This document shows positions 1-6,609 of a stretch of DNA of 64,000 bases, one piece after another. The translations under genes and the position numbers were made by a program. The notes beneath the pieces were generated by a model. That model did not search any database. It saw only the letters and a program-made list of their open reading frames with translations, and was not told the origin of the DNA. This DNA comes from Flavobacterium silvisoli (lineage in GTDB: Bacteria > Bacteroidota > Bacteroidia > Flavobacteriales > Flavobacteriaceae): contig NZ_SJPE01000006.1 of NCBI RefSeq assembly GCF_004329815.1, forward strand, positions 62,001 through 126,000, read 5' to 3'. Each line of letters starts with the position of its first letter. Positions within the stretch are counted from its first letter, which is position 1.

Positions 1-385
1 AGCGAAATTCCTGTTGGCCATCATTGTAACCATTGATAAAAACGCCAAAATGATCCGCAATTCCAAAGTTGTCGCGAGAGGTTAATTCTTTTAAAATTCG
101 GTTGGGTTCATTGTCAAAAAGAGAAGCGGCTATATAAATTCCCTCATTGTTGTATAGCACCTTTACCTCGGTTTTTTTTTCCTGAGCAATGGGTTTTCCG
201 TTGTCAGGATTGATCATTATGAAGTCGGTTGCCACTGCTGCATTTTTCCAAGCTTCTTCTTCAAACTTGCCGTCAATAGTGATTTTCTCTTCGGTATATA
301 GCGTTTCTAAGGTTTTTTTCTGACCAAAAGACAAAGCTGTAACAAAGAGCAAAGCACATAAAAAACAATAAGATTTTTTAGACAT
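1..385 (-). CDS. DUF5916-type protein with N-terminal CBM9-like domain (5' part only)
   Basis: The gene starts at the ATG at 385 on the minus strand and runs off the left edge, so only the first 128 codons are present. Residues 1-21 form a signal peptide ending in SFGQ. The following stretch reads like the family-9 carbohydrate-binding-like fold that opens DUF5916 proteins of Bacteroidota: IDGKFEEEAWKNA, then a KTEVKVLYNNEGIYIAA-type strand, then DNFGIADHFGVFINGYNDGQQ. These proteins are usually 700-900 residues with a C-terminal outer-membrane-like region; their function is unknown. The domain assignment is by recognition of the conserved strand pattern. Confidence 0.75.
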   Translation of the reverse strand, partial: MSKKSYCFLCALLFVTALSFGQKKTLETLYTEEKITIDGKFEEEAWKNAAVATDFIMINPDNGKPIAQEKKTEVKVLYNNEGIYIAASLFDNEPNRILKELTSRDNFGIADHFGVFINGYNDGQQEFR

Positions 386-405
386 AAATGTTGCAGTTGG
401 TCGAA

Positions 406-435
406 CAAAAATAATTATTTAATTGATTGTCACAA
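406..435 (-). promoter_or_regulatory. Promoter for the DUF5916-type gene
   Basis: On the minus strand a -7 box TATTTTTG (406-413) fits the Bacteroidota consensus TAnnTTTG. A TTG (-33 box) lies 19 bp upstream at 433-435. It faces away from the promoter of the L,D-transpeptidase gene. Confidence 0.5.
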
Positions 436-510
436 GAAAGCACACAATAAAAAACTAATATTTTCGTTATGGTAAAGAGTTAAGAATTGATTAAAATTTC
501 TTCAAATATT

Positions 511-539
511 TTGTTCCGAACAATATTTTATTAGTTTTG
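511..539 (+). promoter_or_regulatory. Promoter for the YkuD-type L,D-transpeptidase gene
   Basis: A TTG at 511-513 and the -7 box TAGTTTTG at 532-539 are separated by 18 bp, as in the Bacteroidota consensus. The predicted 5' leader to the ATG at 570 is about 27 nt. Confidence 0.5.
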
Positions 540-569
540 TCATCCCAAGTCTAATGTTTAAGCTTTTAA

Positions 570-1283
570 ATGTCAATGAATTACAGAGTTTTGTTTCTTT
601 TTGCTTTGGTGCTGCTTACCTCTTTCAGCAAAATTTCCGGCCCCGATAAACCCAAAAATTTAGCTTATGTTGCCCCGGCAAAATCAACCGCTAAGAGTGT
701 TGCGGTATATGAGATGTTGAATGCCAATTCATTTGCTATGCCTAATCTGGAGTGTTTTTCAGAGGCCCTTGATGGATTTTACGCCCTGAAAGACAAAGGG
801 ATAATTCAAAAAGATATTCTTACGTTGATTGACTTTTCAAAATCATCCAACACCAAACGTCTTTGGGTGATTGATTTAAAAACCAATACGATTTTGTTCA
901 ATACCTTAGTGGCTCACGGAAGAAATACCGGAGAAGAATTTGCGCAGACTTTTTCTAATGCTGCGGAGTCTTTCAAAAGTAGTTTAGGGTTTTACGCTAC
1001 CGGAGAAGTATACAACGGTAAACATGGTTTGTCTTTAAGATTAGACGGATTGGAAAAAGGAATCAACGACCACGCTCGTGAAAGAGCTGTAGTGGTTCAC
1101 GGGGCTAATTATGTTTCAGAATCATTCATTAAAGGAAATAAACGATTGGGTAGAAGTCAGGGTTGTCCTGCCGTTCCGGTTGAAATGAACGAAAAAATCA
1201 TTAATGTGATTAAAGATAAATCCTGTCTTTTTATTTTTCATCCTTCCAGAAGCAAGACCACGTTTGAAAAATTAGTATCTTAA
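570..1283 (+). CDS. Murein L,D-transpeptidase catalytic domain family protein (YkuD_2 type)
   Basis: This is a predicted periplasmic enzyme that crosslinks or anchors peptidoglycan through L,D-bonds. An N-terminal hydrophobic segment (residues 5-20) acts as signal peptide or anchor. The catalytic motif has H177-G178 (VVHGAN) and S196-Q-G-C199 (GRSQGCPAV), with C199 as nucleophile. The 237-residue length and the GCPAVP ending match the YkuD_2 family rather than the classic SRGC enzymes. An in-frame ATG two codons downstream (576) is an alternative start. Its 3' end overlaps the convergent second L,D-transpeptidase by 12 bp, so the two transcripts would be antisense at their ends. Confidence 0.85.
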   Translation: MSMNYRVLFLFALVLLTSFSKISGPDKPKNLAYVAPAKSTAKSVAVYEMLNANSFAMPNLECFSEALDGFYALKDKGIIQKDILTLIDFSKSSNTKRLWVIDLKTNTILFNTLVAHGRNTGEEFAQTFSNAAESFKSSLGFYATGEVYNGKHGLSLRLDGLEKGINDHARERAVVVHGANYVSESFIKGNKRLGRSQGCPAVPVEMNEKIINVIKDKSCLFIFHPSRSKTTFEKLVS

Positions 1284-2858
1284 TTTTTTGTATAAATCTT
1301 CATCGAGATCATAAATATCGTCTCTGAAAAGCAATTTATCATTTTCACTCCAGGCAGTCCAGTACCAAAGATACAGATAAGTGGTGGCCTGAATTTTCAC
1401 ATTTTGTGTTTTACCGGTTTTTAGAATATCAGCAATTTTAGTTTTCGAATACTGAATAGTGTCGTTGAGCAGGTATGCAGTCAACTCGAGAGGGTTTTCC
1501 ACACGTACACAACCTGAACTTAATGATCGGTTAGTTTTGTCAAAGTAATCCCGGTGGTTGGTATCGTGCAGATAAACCGAAAAGCGGTTGGGGAAAATTA
1601 GTTTCACCATCCCGAGTGAATTGTACGTGCCCGGACTCTGTACATAACGGTATCCTCTGGCTCTGGAGGCTCTCCAGTTGGCCGCTTCCACTATATTTCC
1701 ATCCGCATCATAAACGGTTATGTTCTTATCGGCCAAATAATTTCTGTTTTTGAGGGTTGCCGGAATGACATCTTCTTTAATAATCGTGGGCGGTACCGTC
1801 CAGGTAGGATTAAAAACAGCATAACTCAACTTAGAAGATAATACGGGTGTTTTTCTCTTGGCCGAACCAACTATGATTTTGTGTGTTTTTACCGTATCAT
1901 TGTCATGTACCACACGCAGTGTATAATCGGGAATGTTGATGATGAGGTATTGTTGGCCTAAATCCTGCTGGTACCATTTCCAACGTTCTAAATTGGCTAT
2001 GATCTGATGTCTTCTCTGTTCTTTGGAAAAATTTAAAGCGGCAATGGTTCCTTTGCCTATAACACCGTCTGCGGCTAAACCGTGTCGGGTTTGAAATTTT
2101 TTGATGGCGGTTACAGTTCTCGAATCATATATGTTGGTTAAGCTGTCGGGCTTTTTTAAATCATTCCAATACATTAGTTTTTGTTTGATTTTTAACAAGA
2201 CGTTGTTGGTGTCATTCGGAATAATTTTTTCTCCAAAAGTTATCTTTTTCAAGGTGTCTTTCGGAAAAGAGTTGAGGAGCACTAGGGCTTTCTTCAGTCT
2301 TTTATAAACCAAATGTTGGGGTTTGCAACTGTCAATAGAAGCCAAAAAATCAGTCGATTTGTAGCTGTTGAGCAAAATTTTGACAACATCGGTTTTCTTC
2401 GGATTCAATTCCCAATCTTTATATAAAGCCATCGGATTCAGTCTGCCCTGGCTGATATGCTTGATGTATTTTTGCAAATTATGCGTTAGCAACAAATCAT
2501 AATCCACCATTTCTTTATCAGAAAGCAAACCGAATCTTTTTTCAAAATCATAGAGCTTTTTTATCTTATACTCTTCCGGATTTAGTCCTTCTTGAGAAGC
2601 TTGTGCCAATTCATTCAGAATGACTTTCCTGATGTTTGATGACTGCCACACGGTTTCATGCGCAAAGTGATTATAAAAGTCACTCAAAACCTGACGGTCA
2701 AATTTAGCATACAACGCAGTGTCTATTTTTAAAATCCGTCCTTCAGTAACGGCAGGCCTTTTGACCGTTTGTATCAAAGGAATTGCCTTGGGTTTCGGAA
2801 CTTCGTTCTTACAGCCCATCACAGCCAATGCTAAAATCAAAATAAGATATTTATACAT
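1272..2858 (-). CDS. L,D-transpeptidase with scaffold and peptidoglycan-binding domains (YcbB/LdtD-like lipoprotein)
   Basis: The protein starts with a lipoprotein signal whose lipobox AVMGC puts the acylated cysteine at residue 16. The order is scaffold domain (about 40-220), a PG_binding_1-type helical domain (KKFQTRHGLAADGVIGKGT, about 250-275) and a YkuD catalytic domain. The YkuD domain ends with HDTNHRDYF and SLSSGCVRVENP, where C450 is the predicted nucleophile. The length of 528 and the domain order match the LdtD/YcbB class that makes 3-3 crosslinks. It overlaps the upstream acetyltransferase gene by 8 bp, suggesting translational coupling, and converges on the other L,D-transpeptidase. 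Confidence 0.88.
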   Translation of the reverse strand: MYKYLILILALAVMGCKNEVPKPKAIPLIQTVKRPAVTEGRILKIDTALYAKFDRQVLSDFYNHFAHETVWQSSNIRKVILNELAQASQEGLNPEEYKIKKLYDFEKRFGLLSDKEMVDYDLLLTHNLQKYIKHISQGRLNPMALYKDWELNPKKTDVVKILLNSYKSTDFLASIDSCKPQHLVYKRLKKALVLLNSFPKDTLKKITFGEKIIPNDTNNVLLKIKQKLMYWNDLKKPDSLTNIYDSRTVTAIKKFQTRHGLAADGVIGKGTIAALNFSKEQRRHQIIANLERWKWYQQDLGQQYLIINIPDYTLRVVHDNDTVKTHKIIVGSAKRKTPVLSSKLSYAVFNPTWTVPPTIIKEDVIPATLKNRNYLADKNITVYDADGNIVEAANWRASRARGYRYVQSPGTYNSLGMVKLIFPNRFSVYLHDTNHRDYFDKTNRSLSSGCVRVENPLELTAYLLNDTIQYSKTKIADILKTGKTQNVKIQATTYLYLWYWTAWSENDKLLFRDDIYDLDEDLYKKLRY

Positions 2859-3288
2859 TTTTATACATTATAAAGTGAGTGCCGATGTCTTTAATCTCAA
2901 AGGAATCACCTTTGACCTGATAGCCCAGTTTTTCATAAAAGCCCACCGCATGACTTCGGGCGTTGAACCAAAGTAAGCAATTTTCCTCGTCTTGGAACAA
3001 CTGTTCACAATACTTTAGCAACATTTCACCCAAACCTTTTCCCTGAAATTCCTTCAAAATAGCCATGCCCCGCAATTGCACCTGATTGGTTTCGGGAAAA
3101 AGAACCTGGCGGTTTTTAAAAAACGAGGCCACCCCAACGAGTTTCCCGTAGCCGAAAATGCCATAATGATGAGTTGTCGGAAGATTGTCGCCGTCAAAGT
3201 GGCAACTATCCACAGGTTTTCCGCTTCTGAGTACAGGATGTCGAACCGAAAAAGTATCCGGAGCAGCGATTTCCTTGATGGTATACAT
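2851..3288 (-). CDS. GNAT family N-acetyltransferase
   Basis: A 145-residue single-domain acetyltransferase. Motif A is visible as VQLRGMAILKEFQGKGLGEMLL, with the acetyl-CoA pyrophosphate loop Q-G-K-G-L-G. Motif B follows as LLWFNARSHAVGFYEKLGY. These are diagnostic of the GNAT fold, but the substrate cannot be told. The gene's last codons overlap the start of the L,D-transpeptidase gene by 8 bp, so the two are probably co-transcribed. A link to cell wall precursors is only suggested by this neighbour. Confidence 0.85.
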   Translation of the reverse strand: MYTIKEIAAPDTFSVRHPVLRSGKPVDSCHFDGDNLPTTHHYGIFGYGKLVGVASFFKNRQVLFPETNQVQLRGMAILKEFQGKGLGEMLLKYCEQLFQDEENCLLWFNARSHAVGFYEKLGYQVKGDSFEIKDIGTHFIMYKNV

Positions 3289-3400
3289 TTAATTCGAATA
3301 AAAATTTAAGGCAGTTAAAAATATAACATTTTCATTATAAAACGGTTGTGAGCGGATTCTTTTTGCGGCAAAAAACATTCAAAAAAAAGTAGAAAAAAAA

Positions 3401-3433
3401 TTTGCATCAAAGGAAACTTATTCTATATATTTG
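3401..3433 (+). promoter_or_regulatory. Promoter of tRNA-Gly
   Basis: TTTG at 3401-3404 and the -7 box TATATTTG at 3426-3433 are 21 bp apart, a good Bacteroidota promoter. Transcription would start a few bases before the mature tRNA at 3445. Confidence 0.65.
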
Positions 3434-3444
3434 CACTCACAAAT

Positions 3445-3517
<73 letters not shown>

Positions 3518-3522
3518 CAAAG

Positions 3523-3553
3523 AAAAGCCTTAACAATAGTTAAGGCTTTTTTT
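3523..3553 (+). terminator. Rho-independent terminator after tRNA-Gly
   Basis: A 12-bp perfect stem (3523-3534 with 3539-3550) encloses the loop AATA and runs into a T tract. Confidence 0.85.
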
Positions 3554-3593
3554 ATTTGAATTAGGGCGTTGCCCCGAAACAAGTTCAGGGCCG

Positions 3594-3634
3594 CGCTTTC
3601 CGCAGTACACGGTACTTGCTCCAATCGCTAACGC
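3594..3634 (+). repeat. Dispersed intergenic repeat, copy A
   Basis: This 41-nt stretch lines up without gaps with 38793-38833 and 60881-60921. Shared blocks are CGCT.T(C/A)CG, TAC(A/G)CGGTA and ATCG near the end. It lies between the tRNA-Gly terminator and the end of pepE. GC content is higher than in the surrounding intergenic DNA. The remainder of 3554-3638 holds nothing recognisable. Confidence 0.6.
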
Positions 3635-3638
3635 AGTT

Positions 3639-4346
3639 TTATTTAATCCAGGACAAATCGCTTCCTGCTGCCAATTCCTCCGGAGTTTGATTTTGCCTGA
3701 ATAAGCGGGCCGATAATTCGCCTTTTAAGATTATGGTTTCGCCCGTAACTTCCAGCCAACTGCCTTCGCGTAATCCTAAAACCGGTGTACTGTTAAAAGC
3801 ATGAAACTCCTTAATACGGGTTTCGCGGGTTTCTCCCATGTGTTTGCTTTGCAAATCGGGGTCAAGATAATGCGGATTCAAATTAAACGGAATCAAGCCC
3901 AAGGTGGTAAAACTCGGCGGATAAATTATAGGCATATCGTTGGTGGTTTGCATCGAGATTCCGGTAATGTTGCTGCCGGCGCTTGATCCCAGATAAGGAG
4001 TTCCTTTTTTAACGGTTTCGGCCAAAATCTCCATCACTTTGTTTTCATATAATTGGGTAACCAATAAAAAAGTATTGCCGCCCCCGGTGAAAATTCCCTC
4101 GGCATTTTGTATGGCGGTTATCGGATCGGCAAATTCGTGTAGTCCTTTCACGCTTTTATTTATTTTGGCGAAAGCCGCACGAACATTCACAGTATAATCA
4201 TCGTGCGAAATTCCGCCCGGACGCGCATAAGGGATAAACAGTAATTCGTTACAGGTTTTAAAATGAACTTCCAATGCAGGCAGTAAATAGTCTAAATAAG
4301 TTCCGCCATGAATGGTTGAGGTGCTGGCAATAATTAGTTTTTTCAT
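3639..4346 (-). CDS. pepE: Dipeptidase E (alpha-aspartyl dipeptidase, peptidase family S51)
   Basis: PepE hydrolyses dipeptides with N-terminal aspartate in the cytoplasm. The start is placed at the ATG at 4346 (MKKLIIASTSTIHGG), giving 235 residues, close to the roughly 230 of E. coli PepE. An upstream ATG at 4430 would add 28 lysine-rich, unconserved residues. The nucleophile elbow is GSSAGSN with S122. D137 and H159 (NPHY) fit the family's Asp and His positions. The glycine-rich TGGGNTF segment precedes it. It is a single gene convergent with tRNA-Gly. Confidence 0.85.
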   Translation of the reverse strand: MKKLIIASTSTIHGGTYLDYLLPALEVHFKTCNELLFIPYARPGGISHDDYTVNVRAAFAKINKSVKGLHEFADPITAIQNAEGIFTGGGNTFLLVTQLYENKVMEILAETVKKGTPYLGSSAGSNITGISMQTTNDMPIIYPPSFTTLGLIPFNLNPHYLDPDLQSKHMGETRETRIKEFHAFNSTPVLGLREGSWLEVTGETIILKGELSARLFRQNQTPEELAAGSDLSWIK

Positions 4347-4500
4347 TTGTTCTGAATTCTTTTCAGCGTCTTTTTTTCTGAAATAAGTTTGTTGCCCAAA
4401 AGTACTGTTTTTACGGCTTTTATTTAACAAAAAATTACCAAGCTGTTGGCATTTATTTAGGAAGAGCTTAAGATATTTTTACCCCTTATAAACCTGTCCG

Positions 4501-5265
4501 ATGAACTTTTTTTTCAAAATAATGGTACTGTTGCTAATCACTAATGTGCTTTCGGCTCAAAACAATACCGTAAAAATGATAAAAGGAAAAGTTGTTTCAG
4601 AATCTGTTGATTTGGAAGGGATTTATGTTATCAATTTGAAATCTGAATCGACTGCAACAACCGAAAAAGGAGGGTATTTCAGTATTGCAGCGGCCGTTGG
4701 CGATACTTTGATGTTTTCGGCCATTCAAATCAAAGGGAAAAAAATACTCCTTTCGGATAAAGAATTTGCAAAAGACTTGGTTTTGGTGCCACTCGACCCC
4801 ATGATTAACCGCCTGGATGAAGTCGTTGTCAAGCAGTATCCCAATATTAATGCGGTTTCTTTGGGAATTATTCCGGGAAACACCAAACATTACACACCGG
4901 CAGAGCGAAAACTCAAAACTGCTTCTGATGCTGATCCTAGCGCTTCACTGAATGGCATGGCGGGCGGCTCTGTGGGGCTGGATCCCTTATTGAATTGGAT
5001 GTCGGGACGTACGGCAATGCTTAAAAAGGAAGTTGAAACAGAAAATAAAGAACTGCTGCTTCAAAAAATTGAAAACCTATTCGGTATGGATTATTTTACC
5101 GAAAAGCTGAAGATTCCGAAAGAATATGTCAGGGCATTTTGGTATTACATAGTAGACGAAACCCGATTTGTAAATGCGGTAAATGCTAAAAATAAAACGA
5201 TGGCCACATTTGTTTTGGCTGAATTGGCCACAAAATATCTGGAATTACAAAAGGGCGATAAATAG
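4501..5265 (+). CDS. Carboxypeptidase-regulatory-like (CarboxypepD_reg) secreted protein, paralogue 1
   Basis: A 254-residue protein with a signal peptide ending at about residue 20 (VLSAQ). Residues about 25-100 resemble the carboxypeptidase D regulatory-like beta domain common in Bacteroidota envelope proteins (IKGKVV..DLEGIYVINLKSE...TTEKGGYFSI). A family-specific block follows: QYPNINAVSLGI...YTPAERKL. The C-terminal half is helical and ends with KIPKEYVRAFWYYIV. It is a tandem paralogue of the next gene, 17 bp away. The function is unknown; periplasmic location is inferred. Confidence 0.8.
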   Translation: MNFFFKIMVLLLITNVLSAQNNTVKMIKGKVVSESVDLEGIYVINLKSESTATTEKGGYFSIAAAVGDTLMFSAIQIKGKKILLSDKEFAKDLVLVPLDPMINRLDEVVVKQYPNINAVSLGIIPGNTKHYTPAERKLKTASDADPSASLNGMAGGSVGLDPLLNWMSGRTAMLKKEVETENKELLLQKIENLFGMDYFTEKLKIPKEYVRAFWYYIVDETRFVNAVNAKNKTMATFVLAELATKYLELQKGDK

Positions 5266-5282
5266 ATTTTTTATATTTGGTT

Positions 5283-6035
5283 ATGAAAAGATTCCTGCTC
5301 ATTATTATAGTTTTTTCGGCAGTCAAAAGCACGGCACAAGAACCACTGGTTTTATTGCGTGGAAAAATTGTTTCGCAAATCAAAGAATTGGGAGAAATAA
5401 ATGTTGTTAATCTTCGTTCTGAGTCGGTAACGACCACATCAGACAACGGTAATTTTACCATGTTTGTTAAAGAACGGGATACTTTGCAGTTTACGGGTTT
5501 GCAAATACTTACCAAAAAAGTAGCGGTTACCTCTTCGGATATCAATAAGCAACTTTTTGTAGTGACGGTTGAACCCAAAGTAATTCCACTGGAAGAAGTT
5601 GAAATCAGACAATATCCCAACATTAATGCGGTTTCTCTGGGCATATTGCAAAAGCCGGCCAAGACCTACACACCGGCAGAACGAAAATTGAGAGCTGCAG
5701 AGGAGTTTCATTGGTACAGCCCGTTGTTAATTCCATTAGGAGGAATGAGTGTTGATGGGTTGATTAACTCCATAACCGGAAGAACTGCTATGCTGAAAAA
5801 GGAACTGCGAATAGAACGAAAAGAGTATTTGCTTCAAAAAATTGAATATTTATTTAAGCCCGAATTTTTTACAGAATCGTTAAAAATCCCCAAGGATTAT
5901 GTCAGGGGTTTTTGGTATTATGCTGTGGAAGACCCAAAATTAGTTAGGGCATTGCAGGAAAAAAACAAAATGATGGCGCGTTTTATTTTTTCGGATCTTG
6001 CGACTCGATATAAAGAACTTTTAAATCAGAATTGA
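5283..6035 (+). CDS. Carboxypeptidase-regulatory-like secreted protein, paralogue 2
   Basis: 250 residues from the ATG at 5283; an in-frame TTG at 5277 adds only two residues and is not needed. The signal peptide ends near STAQ. The domain layout is the same as its upstream neighbour, with nearly identical QYPNINAVSLGI and YTPAERKL blocks and a KIPKDYVRGFWYYAV ending. The two arose by tandem duplication but have diverged elsewhere. It is probably one operon with the upstream paralogue and the downstream DUF6702 gene (4 bp gap). No catalytic residues are evident. Confidence 0.8.
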   Translation: MKRFLLIIIVFSAVKSTAQEPLVLLRGKIVSQIKELGEINVVNLRSESVTTTSDNGNFTMFVKERDTLQFTGLQILTKKVAVTSSDINKQLFVVTVEPKVIPLEEVEIRQYPNINAVSLGILQKPAKTYTPAERKLRAAEEFHWYSPLLIPLGGMSVDGLINSITGRTAMLKKELRIERKEYLLQKIEYLFKPEFFTESLKIPKDYVRGFWYYAVEDPKLVRALQEKNKMMARFIFSDLATRYKELLNQN

Positions 6036-6039
6036 CACC

Positions 6040-6549
6040 ATGAGAGCAATTAAAATGATTTTGTTCGGAATTTTGTTCGGAATTTTGTTTGTGATGTTGA
6101 GTGCCATGAGTTGGCATCGTTTTTACACGGCTATTTATCAAGTTAATTATGTGCCTCAAAAGAAAATGGTACAAATCACAACCCGAATCTTTGTTGATGA
6201 TCTGAACGATGCGCTGAAAAATAAATACCACAAAAAAACCTTTATCGGTGCCGAAAATGAAACTCCGGAAGATGTTGGTTTGATGAAAAAATACTTCTCT
6301 GAGAAGTTTAAACTGACCGTCAACGGACAGCTCAAACCGATGAATTATTTGAGCCGTGAGTTGGAAAATAACGTTGTGATTTGTTATCTGAGCATCAAGG
6401 AAATTTCCAAAATTACGTCTTTAGAAGTTGAAAATTCGATTCTTACCGAACTCCATCCTGACCAACAAAACATCATTCAGTACAACCATAACGGCAAGAA
6501 GCAAAGTTTGCTGCTAACCAGCGAAATAACTAAAGGAATGTTAAAATAA
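6040..6549 (+). CDS. DUF6702 family protein
   Basis: A 169-residue protein with an N-terminal hydrophobic segment (GILFGILFVMLSAMS) as signal or anchor. The mature part starts HRFYTAIYQVNYVPQKKMVQITTRIFVDDLNDALKNKY, the signature I associate with DUF6702 of Bacteroidota. The function is unknown. It lies 4 bp after the second regulatory-like protein and 60 bp before an M1 metallopeptidase; this neighbourhood suggests a shared envelope peptide or protein turnover task. The repeated 12-mer ATTTTGTTCGGA encodes the doubled GILF in the signal segment and could slip during replication. Confidence 0.7.
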   Translation: MRAIKMILFGILFGILFVMLSAMSWHRFYTAIYQVNYVPQKKMVQITTRIFVDDLNDALKNKYHKKTFIGAENETPEDVGLMKKYFSEKFKLTVNGQLKPMNYLSRELENNVVICYLSIKEISKITSLEVENSILTELHPDQQNIIQYNHNGKKQSLLLTSEITKGMLK

Positions 6550-6609
6550 TTTTTGAGTTCCGTTCTTCCCGCAAAAATATTTTACTTTTAGACCTTTAAA
6601 ATAAACTGC

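Noticed and set aside
3800..3986. Plus-strand open frame inside pepE
   Set aside because: Antisense to a gene with full catalytic residues; composition shows no protein family features.
5272..5279. TATATTTG -7-like box just before the second regulatory-like gene
   Set aside because: It ends 3 bp before the ATG at 5283 and lies within a 17-bp gap of an apparent operon, with no -33 box. Chance match in AT-rich DNA is likely.
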